DNA of 64,000 bases. Origin: Megascapheus bottae (taxonomy: Eukaryota; Chordata; Mammalia; Rodentia; Geomyidae). Position 1 is the stretch's first letter; every line of letters starts with the position of its first letter. Below the pieces are notes generated by a model, which had not been told where the DNA came from, did not search any database, and was given only the letters and a program-made list of their open reading frames with translations. The stretch is taken from positions 43,643,358 to 43,707,357 of the forward strand of contig JANJXV010000004.1 of the NCBI GenBank assembly GCA_024803745.1, given 5' to 3'. The translations under genes and the position numbers were made by a program. Of this stretch, positions 33,988-45,083 are shown in pieces.

Positions 33988-36945
33988 GAAATAGACCAAC
34001 TAGATCTAACAGACATCTGCAGATTATTTCACCCAGAAACAACAAAACATACATTTTCAGCAGCACATGGAACGTTTTCTAAAATAGACCACATTTTAGG
34101 GCATAAAACAAACCTGTGAAGATTCAGAAACACTGAAATTATTCCCTGCATTCTCTCAGACCATAAAGGAATCAAACTGGAATGGAACACCAATCTCCAC
34201 CAATGACAAACTTGTAACTCATGGAGATTGAACAACACATTGTTGAATCACCAATGGGTCATCAAAGAGATCAGAACAGAAATTCAACAGTTTATGAAAT
34301 TTAACAAAAGGAGCACACAAAATACCAGCTCCTTTGGGACACAGCAAAGGCAGTACTCAGAGGAAAACTATAGCTCTGAGTGCCTACAATAACAAATTGG
34401 AAAAATCAAAAACAAATAATTTAATGTGTCACCTTAAGCTCCTGGAAAAAGAGCAACAAACCAACCTTAATCCAGTAGAAGGAAGCCAATTATTAAAAAC
34501 AAAGCAGAATTAAATGGAGTAAAAAAAATCTATAGAAAGATTCAACAAAACAAGGAGTTGGTCCTCTGATAAAATTAACAAAAGTGACAGACCCTTAGCA
34601 AATCTTACCAAAAAAAGAAGTGATCACACCCAAATAAACAAAATCACAGACGAGAATGGTAATATCATGACAGAAATTACCAAGATCCAGAGCATCATAC
34701 GGGAATTCTTTTCAAACCTTTATGCAAACAAATGTGAGAATCTAGAAGAAATGGATGAATTTCTAGCCAATGTTAACATACCCACACTGAACCAAGAAGA
34801 CCTAATCCAACTAAACAGACCTATTTTAAGCACTGAAATAGAAATGGCAATAAGAGACCTTCCACCTAAGAAAAGCCCAGGGCCAGATGGATTCACAGCT
34901 GAATTCTATAAGGTCTTCAAAGCAGAGCTCACACCAATACTCCTCAAGCTCTTCAACAAAACTGAAAAGGAAGGCTCTTTGCCAAACTCATTTTATGAAG
35001 CCAGTATAACCCTCATCCCCAAACCAGACAGAGATTCATCAAAGAAAGAGACCCATTTCTTTGATGAATATTGATACTAAACTTCTCAACAAAATACTGG
35101 CCAACCATCTTCAACAACTCATCAAAAAAATCATACACTATGATCAAACAGGATTCATCACAGGGAGGCAAAGCTAGTTCAACATACGCAAATCCATTAC
35201 TATAATTCAACACATCAACAGGAGCAAGGACAAAAATCACATGATTGTCTTAACAGATGCAGAAAAGGCATTTGACAAGATCCAACACCCCTTTAAGTTA
35301 AAAGCTCTGGAGAAACTAGGAATCCACAGAACATTCCTCAATATAATAAAGGCTGTGTATGACAAGCCCACAGCTAGCATTATACTTAATGGCGAAAAGC
35401 TAAAGCCATTCCCTCTGAAATCAGGAACGAGACAAGGATGCCCACTCTCTCCACTCCTCTTTAACATAGTATTAGAATTCCTAGCCAGAGTAATAAGGCA
35501 AGAAGCAAGCATAAAGGGGATCCAAATAGAGAAAGAGGAAGTGAAACTTTCCCTCTTTGCAAATGACATGATTTTGTTTTTAAAGAACCCTATAGACTCC
35601 ACTCTCAAGGTCCTTGAGCTGATTCAAAACTTTGGCAAGGTAGCACGGTATAAAATTAACCCTCAAAAATCAACTGCCTTCCTATATGCCAACAGTGAGA
35701 GGAACGAGGCAACAATCAGGAAAGCAACTCCTTTTGCAATAGCCTCAAAGAAAATAAAGTACCTAGGAATTAACTTAACTAAGAATGTAAAGGACCTTTT
35801 TGATGAAAACTTTAAAACCCTGAAAAAGGAAATTAAAGCAGAACTGAGGAAATGGAAAAACCTCCATGCTTCTGGATTGGAAGAATCAAAATTGTGAAAA
35901 TGGCGATCTTGCCTAGGGCTATCTATAGATTCAATGCAATACCCATCAATATCCCATTGTCATTCTTTAAAGAAATAGAAGAGGCAATCCAAAATTTCAT
36001 ATGGAATAATAAAGGACCCTGTATAGCAAAAACAATTCTTAGCAGAAAGAACAGCACAGGTGGAATTTCAATACGAACCTTGAGACTCTATTACGGAGCA
36101 ATAGTGATCAAAACAGATTGGTACTGGCACAAGAACACGCCTGAAGACCAATGGAATAGAAATGAGGACCTAGATATTAAACCACAGACCTATAGCCACC
36201 TAATCTGTGATAAGGGAGCCAAAAAAATAGAATGGAAGAAAGACAGCCTCTTCAACAAATGGTGCTGGCAGAACTGGTTAAGCACCTGCAGAAAACTAAA
36301 GTTTGATCCTTCTTTATCACCCTGCACTAGGCGATCCAAATGGATCGAAGACCTGGAGGTAAAAGCCAATGCATTGAAAACTTTACAAGAAGGAATAGGA
36401 GAAACACTATAGATACATGAAGAAATGCTCGACATTTCTAATTATAAAAGAAATGCAAATCAAAAGAACTCTAAGATTTCACCTTACTCCAGTTAGAATG
36501 GCCAGGATCAAGAAATCTAATAACAACAGATGCTGGAGGGGATGTGGCCAGGAGGGATCACTACTACACTGTTGGTGGGAGTGCAACGTCATTCAGCCAC
36601 TATATGGAAAGCAATATGGCAGTTCCTCAAAGACTAAACATAGAACTCCCCTATGACCCAATCGTCTAGAAATGAGGACATACTAAATCCACTAGCATGA
36701 TATTCATTGCAGCACTATTTACAATAGCAAAGATATGGAACCAACCCAGATGCCCCTCAGTTGATGAGTGGATCAACAAGATGTGGTATTTATACACAAT
36801 GGAATTCTATGTTGCTGTCAGAAAGAACGACATAACCCCATTTGTAAGGAAATGGAAAGACTTAGAAAAAATCATATTAAGTGAAGTAATCTGGACTCAA
36901 AGGAACATAGTTTTAATGATTTCCCTCATTTGTCATAATCAGTAG
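33988..36945 (+). pseudogene. L1 ORF2 fragment, broken
   Basis: Lacks the endonuclease N-terminus. Open pieces lie at 34667-35074 (RT N-part, [15 protein letters not shown]), 35241-35897 ([20 protein letters not shown] and the catalytic motif), 35852-36412 (thumb and beyond) and 36417-36945 (C-terminus, ending HNQ-stop). The catalytic motif is FAND, not FADD (AAT at 35562-35564). The SSKKE frameshift at about 35046-35051 and the linker indel near 34470-34480 are in the same places as in the full-length copy. A premature TAG near 35173 and the 36.41-kb deletion are private to this copy. Confidence 0.93.
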
Positions 36946-37355
36946 AAACCTTCGGCTCTCCTAGCAGGGACTTACAATAGAACAAAATCTAGATTCATAG
37001 AGCCATATAGTATGATGCTAAATGTGTGGAACTCCAGGATTTAGAAACAAAAGCCATATCATGAATGATTGTTGTCCTTAATGTACTATGTTATCTCTCA
37101 TCTCTTTTGCTGTCCCTTGGTTATCTCATATTGTTTCACTATTTCATCTTGTTATCTGATATATTTTATATATTTGTATTTGGTTATTTGAAATAGGATA
37201 GGGAAAGGGGGAAATCAAGATGCGCGGGAGGTGGGGGGAGGGAAATGTGGACCTTAACATGAGAAAAGGTATCAATATTTGCGAAGTAATGTACCTTCTA
37301 TCTGGTGAATATAATGTAACCTTTCTATTAATTACAATAAAATTTAGGAAAAAAA
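33988..37355 (+). mobile_element. 5'-truncated LINE-1 with an internal deletion
   Basis: Starts in the last part of the ORF2 endonuclease and runs through the reverse transcriptase, C-terminal region and 3'UTR to an A-rich tail with AATAAA. It has its own 10-bp target duplication, so it is an independent insertion and not a segmental copy of the element at 21.6-27.7 kb. Compared with that copy it lacks about 340 bases at about 36409-36412. Confidence 0.93.
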
Positions 37356-37365
37356 GAAAGCATGA

Positions 37366-37985
37366 AACAAGAAGGGAGAGAACCCCATTATCCACTTCAA
37401 ATTAAAAATTTTAATTTTTAAGTTTTAATTTAGAACTATATGATCTCTCTATTGTTGAAGAATATGAATTAAAAGAAAGCTATGAAGCTAAACAATCAAC
37501 ATTTTACACATGAATCAATAGTCAGATCTACATTGAAATTATTAGATTTAACTGCTACCAGCACTACTTATTTCCAAATAGGAAATAGTTTTTCTAGATG
37601 TAGATGTGTTCCACAGGTCAAGGATAGGTGGTCAAGGCTTATGGATGTAGCATACTGGTTGAGTGCTTGTCAAGCATAGATGATACCCCACCCTCATTTC
37701 CTAGGTATAGACGAGCATACACCAATATGCACCCATACACATATTTACACATACATATTCACGCAGGCACACAAACACACATGCTTCCATCAGGAATGTA
37801 ACCTCTTCATATTTGTTTTCATAGTCACTGGAGAGATGATCTTCCAGAAATCTAACAAAACTTAATCTCAGCACAGTAAGCAGCTCTTGAGTGTAACATT
37901 CCAAAATATAGGAACGAACTTAACTAGGCAACAGAAGCATAGCTACAACAAAACTACAAATTATCCATGAAAATTTAGCAGGGAT
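37366..37985. other. unique sequence with one weak ID-like stretch
   Basis: GTAGCATACTGGTTGAGTGC at about 37647-37666 recalls an ID-type head, too short to call. Imperfect CA-rich stretch at 37712-37785. Confidence 0.45.
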
Positions 37986-38070
37986 GACTGAGAATTATAG
38001 TCCTAGATACTCATGAGGCAGATATACGGAGGTTAACAGTTCACAGCAGATTCAGTCAGAAAGGTTCATG
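37986..38070 (+). mobile_element. B1-like SINE fragment
   Basis: GACTGAGAATTATAGTCCTA and GATACTCATGAGGCAGATAT follow the B1-like head; the rest is decayed. Confidence 0.55.
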
Positions 38071-38189
38071 ATAACCTTCTTCTCAAACATTAGCTGGCAC
38101 CTTTTATCCTACCATTTGGCTTAGCAAAAGTAGTTGAATTCTAGTCACAATCATGCATTCAGATAGGATGGATGAAATAACCTAGCATA

Positions 38190-38276
38190 TATTACTGGAA
38201 ATATAGCTCAGCAGAAGAGCACCTGCCCAGCAAGTATGAATCCCTGAGAGTTCAAATCCCAGTATCACCAAAAACA
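38190..38276 (+). mobile_element. ID-type tRNA-Ala-derived SINE
   Basis: ATATAGCTCAGCAGAAGAGC (A-box region), CACCTGCCCAGCAAGTATGA, AGAGTTCAAATCCCAGTATC (B-box region) and a CACCAAAAAC end. It lacks the Geo right half, so it belongs to an ID lineage shared more widely among rodents. Confidence 0.78.
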
Positions 38277-38379
38277 ATCAATATTTGGTATCTTTGGGAC
38301 TGAACAGTAAACTTCAGAATGTAAAACCAACATTTTCAAGTTACTGTATCAATGTTAGTATCTTGTCTGTGATATACTG

Positions 38380-38550
38380 TAGTTTTATAAAGAATTTATT
38401 TTTTACATCATGTTTAACAAATAAGTATTCAAGAAGCAATCTCTATATAAAATCACTAGCACTTAGATTTTAGAACCTAATTAAAATTAAGCTGAGGGTT
38501 TGTATATCATAGATACATATTAATGTAATTAATAAAACATTTTAAACATA
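38380..38550 (+). repeat. unclassified dispersed repeat, copy 2 of 3
   Basis: Matches 14112-14300 in order and strand: TTTTTTACATCATGTTTAAC, AAGTATTCAAGAAGCAATCT, CACTAGCACTTAGATTTTAG, AATTAAAATTAAGCTGAGGG, TTTGTATATCATAGATACAT. A short block between CAT and CAT is missing relative to copy 1. Similarity fades after about 38550. Confidence 0.72.
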
Positions 38551-39390
38551 TATATTTTATCTCAAACTGGCCCATGAAGAATATATAATGAATTTGTTTC
38601 ATGGAGTATAGTTAGAATTATTGAAGATTTATTTATATGTCTTATCTGAGAAGTGAACCAAAATGCTTCTTCATGAAAAACTTGATTCTAATTACTGCTA
38701 CTAACTTTTAAATACCTTAAATTAATATCCATTGGTAGAAGAAGACATGCCTGGCATCTGCTGCTTTATATTTTTATTATCACACTGTTCAATGTAGAAA
38801 CCACAGAGGAGAACATTGTTAAATACAATGCACCCTGACAATAAAATAAAATTAAAATAATATAAAATAAAACCACACAACATTGTCATACCCCAAGCCC
38901 TCACCATTGCGCAGAAAAGTATATTTGTCATTCATGTTTGTGTCTTAACAATGAGCATGATTTACAAATTAAACATGTGATGTTCTACTCTTTATGTGAA
39001 TCATAGCCCTAGCACTGAAATGATTGACTCAGCCATCTATTTTCTTCACTATTATCACAACAGATTGCAGTGCAACAATTGGAGCCTTGGGACTGAAGAC
39101 CTTATTACTTCCTTTCACCTGCCTCCACTTCCATCTGCCACTATGTAAGTCTGCTATTTCCTTAGAAACTGCCTGCACCAGAAGGAATTGATGGAGTTTT
39201 TAATAAAATAAACTGGGATCTCTGATTTAACAACATTAAGTCAAATATGTTTACCTCATTTCCACTAAATTACATAACTAAATAAATAAATACTCCAATA
39301 TCAAGAGAAAAAGTAATATGGAAAGAAGCAACTGATATTCTAAAAAGATTCAAATGAGTAAATTTCTTGAGGTAAGTGGTGTATTAGATG
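38551..39390. other. unique AT-rich sequence
   Basis: No recognisable repeat, exon or RNA gene. Confidence 0.5.
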
Positions 39391-39398
39391 GTCATTTC

Positions 39399-40896
39399 CT
39401 TTTTTCTTATTTTATTTGATTGTCAGTGTGAAGTATAGAGGAGTTACAGTAATATTTGGCAGACACAGGGTACATTACTTCTAGAACATTTTTACACCTT
39501 CCCATTATTTCTCCCACTTTCTCTCCCTCTGCCCCTCCCAATTATCTTGTGTCTCCCCTTCCCTTCTCTATTTAAAATGAAGAAACTAACATATATACAA
39601 TATGCCAGGTACCAAAGTCAGATACAGAAACAACAGGGAATAAACAACATGAGGGAAAAAATAGAAAAAAATAACTTCACATAGTACATTAAAAACAAAA
39701 AGCAGAGATAAACCTCTTGTTTCCATATCCTCGAGTTCATTTCTCATGGACCCATACTATATGGCCATATGAACATAGCATTTAAGCTATTGTGACTGTC
39801 TTCTTGGAAAATCCTAGACATATACTAATTAGTACAAATGAGGTAAACCATGGAGCCTATGTTTTTTGGGGACTGGCATTCTTCACTTAATATGACTTTT
39901 TCCCAGTTTTCAATTTCCTTGCAAATGGGGCAATGCCATTCTTTCTGATTGCAGCATAGAATTCCATTATGCATAAATACCACATTGTCTTGATCCATTC
40001 AGTTACTGAGGGGCATCTGGGTTGGTTTCATATCTTAGCTGTGGTAAATAATGTTGAAATGAACATGGTTGTGCTGATAGCTTTAGTATGGCCTTGTTTA
40101 TGGATGTTTGGGTAAATGCCTAGGAGTGGGATTGCTGGGTCATAGGGGAGCTCTATGTTTAAACTTTTGAGGCATTACCATAGTGCTTTACAGAGTAGTT
40201 GAACAAGTTTACATTCCCACCAACAGTGTAGTAGGAATCCCTTGTGGCCACATCCCCACCAGCATCTGTTTTTACTATATTTCTTGATAACAGCCTGTCT
40301 AACTGGAGTGATATGGAATCTCAAAGTTGTTTTGATTTGTATTTCTTTTATGGCCAGAAGGGTGGAGCATTTCTTCATGTGTGTATAGATCATTCTTATT
40401 TCCTCTTCAGAGAAATCTGTCTTTAATTCTTTAGCCCACCTTTTAATGAGATGGTTCTTTCTTTGCATGATTTATTTTTGAGAGATTCAATTTTTTGAGC
40501 TGTAGGTACATTTTAGATATGAGGGCCTTGTCAGTTGTATGGCTAGTGAAGATCTTTTCTCATTTTGTGGGCTTTCTCTTTATCTTGCTAGCTATATCCT
40601 TTTCCACACAGAAGCTCTATAATTTACTGAAGTCAAGTTTGTCCAAACTTTCTTTGATTTGTTGTGCTTTGAGGCCTTTCTTAAGAAAGTTTCAGCCTGT
40701 GTCAAGGAGCCCTACTGTATCTCCTATTCCTTCCTGTAAATTTTTCAGGGTATCTGCTTTTACCTCAAGGTCTTTGATATATTTGGAATTAATTCTGGTG
40801 TCGGGTGACATATAGGATTTAATTTTAACTTTTTACAGATGTGGAACCTATTCTGCCGGCACCATTTGCTGAAGAGGCTTTCTTTCTTCTTAGACA
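39399..40896 (-). mobile_element. older 5'-truncated LINE-1
   Basis: 3'UTR to about 39850, then ORF2 C-terminus (open pieces at 40175-40468 in the correct strand, with [20 protein letters not shown]), ending in the region just before the reverse transcriptase thumb. More diverged than the copies at 21.6, 34 and 42.9 kb. GTCATTTC at 39391-39398 and 40897-40904 is the likely target duplication. Confidence 0.88.
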
Positions 40897-40976
40897 GTCA
40901 TTTCTGATGAGAAAAGCATGATGGGAGTTTTAAGGGATGAAAGGGAAAGATACCTCTTCTTTAAGGGAGATACAGA

Positions 40977-40985
40977 AAAGGCTAT
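40977..40985. repeat. target-site duplication of the L1 at 40986 (left copy)
   Basis: AAAGGCTAT, repeated exactly at 41718-41726. Confidence 0.8.
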
Positions 40986-41717
40986 ATTTTTTATTGTAAA
41001 TAATAAAAGGGTTACATGATATTTGCCAGATAGAAGGTGCATTAATTCACATACATTGATACCCATTCACATGTCTTGGTACCCATTACCCTCCCCCCAC
41101 CCCCAACCCCCGTCTTGGTTTTCCCCCCTTCCCTATCAAATTTCAAATAACCAAATACAAATAAATTCAATATATCAGATAACAAAGTGAGATATAGTAA
41201 CAATATGAGATACCCAAGGGACAGCAAAGGAGATGAGAGATAACATAGTACATTAAGGACAACAATCATTCGTTATATGGCTTTTGTTTCAATATCCTAG
41301 AGGTCCTTTCAATTAGCTTCATACTATATGGCCTTATGTATCAAGGTTTTGCTCTATTGCAGATCTCTGCTAGTAGAGCCCAAGGTTTCTACTGATTATG
41401 ACAAATGAGAGAAACCATTGAGCCTAAGTTCCTTTGAGTCTGGCTTACTTCACTTAATATGATTTTTTCTAAGTCTTTCCATTTCCTAACAAATGGGTCG
41501 ATGTCATTTTTTCTGACAGCAGCATAGAATTCCATTGTGTACAAATACCACAACTTGTTGATCCACTCATGCAATTCCACTACTTGGCATTTACCCAACC
41601 ATCCAGAATCTAGGGCATACTAAATCCACTACCACAACAATGTTCATTGCAGCATTATTCACCATAGCAAAGATATGGAACCAACCTAGATGTCCCTCAG
41701 TTGATGAGCGGATCAGC
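40986..41717 (-). mobile_element. L1 3' end with 5' inversion (twin priming)
   Basis: 40986-41570 is minus-strand 3'UTR and ORF2 C-terminus with a G-quadruplex-like tract on the minus strand (plus-strand C-runs at 41091-41112). From about 41571 the next upstream part of ORF2 is in plus orientation (CATTTACCCAACCATCCAGA, GCAAAGATATGGAACCAACC, TCAGTTGATGAGCGGATCAG). A 9-bp target duplication brackets the whole. Confidence 0.92.
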
Positions 41718-41895
41718 AAAGGCTATCTTTACAGCATGCAATCACTCTGATATTGGCATGGAAATAAATAGCTTCTCTAGATGCCTTGCTTCATCCTCTT
41801 CCATGTATTCTAAAAGCAAAGACCCAAGAACTTCCTTCCCAGTTTTCAGGGTGCCTTTGTAGAGAGACAGAGGGGAAGGGAGGTTACATCCTGAA

Positions 41896-41920
41896 GAATT
41901 ACAGCTTCCAGCTGTAATTC
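41896..41920. other. perfect short inverted repeat
   Basis: Arms of 11 bases (GAATTACAGCT and AGCTGTAATTC) separated by TCC. It overlaps the start of an old SINE. Confidence 0.85.
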
Positions 41921-42095
41921 TAGCTACCTGGATGCCTGAGAATAGGTAGATCGTGATTTAAGTACAGCCTGGGCACAGAGGTTTTTTAAAACCTTTTCTT
42001 TAAAGCACAGTAGTTGGGTACAGTGGCACGTAACTGTTACCTCAAACTACAAAGGAAACAGTGATTTGGAAGATCACAGGGCCTGACCAACTCAG
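41902..42095 (+). mobile_element. two old B1-like SINE fragments in tandem
   Basis: First at 41910-41985 (GCTGTAATTCTAGCTACCTG, TTAAGTACAGCCTGGGCAC). Second at 42010-42095 (TAGTTGGGTACAGTGGCACG, CAAACTACAAAGGAAACAGT). Neither has a recognisable right half. Confidence 0.55.
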
Positions 42096-42117
42096 ATAGG
42101 AGTGTGTGTGTTTATTT

Positions 42118-42134
42118 GAGAGAGAGAGAGAGAC

Positions 42135-42201
<67 letters not shown>
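42118..42201. repeat. (GA)n microsatellite
   Basis: About 84 bases of AG with two C interruptions. The Arg-Glu open frame across it is a repeat artefact. Confidence 0.97.
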
Positions 42202-42203
<2 letters not shown>

Positions 42204-42871
42204 CATTTTTACAGGGAGAAAAGAAGCTAGACACCTTGTTTCACTCCTGTGAGACTAGTGACAATGGAAAGCCTAGAATAAGTGCATCAAACCTCAGGCA
42301 TGCATCCAGATGCCAAGGAAGACCCTATGCTAAAAATAATCAATACAAACCAAGTATTTACCTTAGTGATATCATGCCAACCTAGTAAACATGAGATCCT
42401 GACTTCAAAAGCTCAATGCCATCAGAAGTACAAAACACAAAAGGAACATCCACCTCCACCTTAGTTCCGTGATTAATGACATATTCTTTAGTAACAAATT
42501 TGGAAGAGATGGGTGTAGTAAAAGGAAGACACATCTAAACATATAGCATGCTTTCCTGAAGTCATGCCTAGTCAGAATGAAGAGAAAAGCCTCACAAATT
42601 TCTAATATAAAGGTCCACTTTCTTCATTGGAATCATTGTGTGCCACATAAATGAAATACAAGGATGAAGTATTTCTTAATGTTTTGATGAGAAAACATTT
42701 TCTCTGAGAGCTAGAAATCCATATCAGGAAGCATTAAGTAAGAGAGAATTGTTAGAAAATACCACACAATTTTTCAGAAATGTCTTAAATAATAAACTCA
42801 AGGATTTCAGACATAAAATATATTGTACATTTTCTTTTTTTTTAACCAAGATCAACTAATGTTTTGGTTTT
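42202..42871. other. unique sequence
   Basis: 42400-42470 has an A/C-rich stretch. No recognisable repeat, exon or RNA gene. Confidence 0.5.
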
Positions 42872-44531
42872 TTTTCCATTTTTTATTGTAATTAGTAAAA
42901 GGGTTACATGATATTTGCCATATAGAAGGTACATTAATTCACATATATTGATACCCTTTCACATGTCTTGGTACCCATTTCCCTCCCCCCCCCACACCCC
43001 CCACCCGTCTTGGTTTTCCCCCCTTCCCTATCAAATTTCAAACATCCAAATACAAATAAATTCAATATATCAGATAACAAAGTGAGATACTATACCAATA
43101 TGAGATAACCAAGGGACAGCAAAGGAGATGAGAGACAACATAGTACATTAAGGACAACAATCATTCATTATATGGCTTTTGTTTCAATATCCTGGGGGTC
43201 CTTTCAATTAGCTTCACATTATATGGCCTTATGTATCAAGATTTTGCTCTATTGCAGATCTCTGCTACTAGAGCCCAAGTTTTCTACTGATTATGACGAA
43301 TGAGGGAAACTATTGAGCCTAAGTTCCTTTGAGCCTGGCTTACTTCACTTAATATGATTTTTTCTAAGTCTTTCCATTTCCTAACAAATAGGGCGATGTC
43401 ATTCTTTCTGACAGCAGCATAGAATTCCATTGTGTACAAATACCACAACTTGTTGATCCACTCATCAACTGAGGGACATCTAGTTGGTTCCATATCTTTG
43501 CTATGGTGAATAGTGCTGCAATGAACATTGTTGTGCTAGTGGATTTAGTATGTCCTTGTTTCTGGATGGTTGGGTAAATGCCAAGTAGTGGAATTGCTGG
43601 GTCATAGGGGAGTTCTATGTTTAGCCTTTTGAGGCACTGCCACACTGCTTTCCATAGTGGTTGAACAAGTTTGCACTCCCACCAACAGTGTAGTAGTGAT
43701 CCCTCCTGGCCACATCCCCTCCAGCATCTGTTGTTATTTGTTTTCCTGATCCTGGCCATTCTAACTGGAGTGAGGTGGAATCTTAGAGTTGTTTTGATTT
43801 GCATTTCTTTTATGTGCAGAGATGTTGAGCATTTCTTCATGTGTCTATAGGCCATTTTTTTTTCTTCTTCAGAAAAGACTCTCTTTAAGTGTTTGGCCCA
43901 TTTTTAAATGGGATGGTTGTTACTTTGGAGGTTAGTTTTGGAGTGATTCAATTTTTTGAGTTGTTGATATATTTTAGATATGAGGCCTTTGTCCGTTGTT
44001 TGGATGGTGAAGATCTTCTCCCACTCTGTAGGCTTCCTGATTAGTTTACTAGCTATGTCCTTTGCCATACAAAAGCTCTGCAGTTTAATGCAGTCCCACT
44101 TATCCAGTCTTTCTCTGATTTGTTGTGATTCTTGGTCCTTATTAAGAAAGTTTCGACCTGTGCCAAGGAGGCCTAGTGTATCTCCTATTCCTTCCTGTAA
44201 AGTTTTCAGTGTGTCAGCTTTTACTTCCAGGTCTTTGATCCATTTGGAGTTAATTCTAGTGCAAGGTGATCCAGCTTTAGTTTTCTGCAGGTGCTTACCC
44301 AGTTCTGCCAGCACAACTTGTTGAAGAGGCTCTCTTTCTTCCATTCTATTTTTTTGGCTCCCTTGTCAAAAATTAGGTGGCCATAGGTCTGTGGTTTAAT
44401 ATCTGGGTCCTCAGTTCTATTCCATTGGTCTTCAGGCCTGTTCCTGTGCCAATACCAAGCTGTTTTGATAATTATAGGTCTGTAATAGAGTCTAAAGTTT
44501 GGAATTGAAATTCCTCCAGCGCTGTTCTTCT
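42872..44531 (-). mobile_element. 5'-truncated LINE-1, relatively young
   Basis: 3'UTR at 42872-43283 with a pure C9 and further C-runs at about 42985-43008 (G-rich on the L1 strand). ORF2 C-terminal half follows to about 44531, truncated in the reverse transcriptase thumb region. No clear target duplication was found. Confidence 0.92.
43284..44531 (-). pseudogene. L1 ORF2 C-terminal fragment
   Basis: Four overlapping frame pieces (44221-44562, 43904-44344, 43364-43855, 43284-43493) together cover the ORF2 C-terminus from SAGGISIPNFRLYY to VSLIRHNQ-stop, with two or three frameshifts. It includes the C-terminal cysteine region ([20 protein letters not shown]). At positions where the copies at 22-25 and 34-37 kb agree with each other (DWYWHKNTPEDQWNRNED) this copy differs (AWYWHRNRPEDQWNRTED), so it belongs to another subfamily. 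Confidence 0.9.
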
Positions 44532-45017
44532 GTAACACTTTAAAAAGGTACACCAGCAACATAATGTAAAAATTGAAAAAAGAAAGTAGAAGAAGATTTA
44601 AAAACTATGTTTCTGACATACAAACATTTAAGGAACATATTTGACATGTATTTAATTTATAAATGTGTATATGACTATAAATAAATCTATACTGATGCAT
44701 AGCAGACTGATAAAATGATCATGAAACTCAAGATATTCAAAGAACAAATATTAAACATAATATCTTGTCAAATTGGAAAGCCGTACATTTTGTTTGCATT
44801 ATTTTAATGATGATGGTGCTATTTATACTCATATGAGAACTTACTATCAGTAGGCCATAGTATAATTGGTGTAGCAAGCATGAATTTGGTCTGTAATTTT
44901 GAAATAGTCATAACATTTTAGAAAAAGAAATGTGAATATATCATTACAGAATGTTTTCCCTATCATAAATCTAAGGCTTATGGTAATAGGTAAGTATATT
45001 TATATTAATTTGGAGGT
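44532..45017. other. unique AT-rich sequence
   Basis: No recognisable repeat, exon or RNA gene. Confidence 0.5.
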
Positions 45018-45083
45018 AATACTTAGTATTGACCCTAGGGTCATATGCATGTTAGACAAGCATTCTACCACTGTACTGTTCCG
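45018..45083 (-). mobile_element. ID-type SINE fragment
   Basis: GTATTGACCCTAGGGTCATA, GCATGTTAGACAAGCATTCT and ACCACTGTACTGTTC are the reverse complement of an ID-like tRNA-derived head. Confidence 0.58.

Noticed and set aside
35013..35608. Minus-strand open frames of 75 and 123 codons
   Set aside because: Antisense shadows of the plus-strand L1 ORF2 at the same place.
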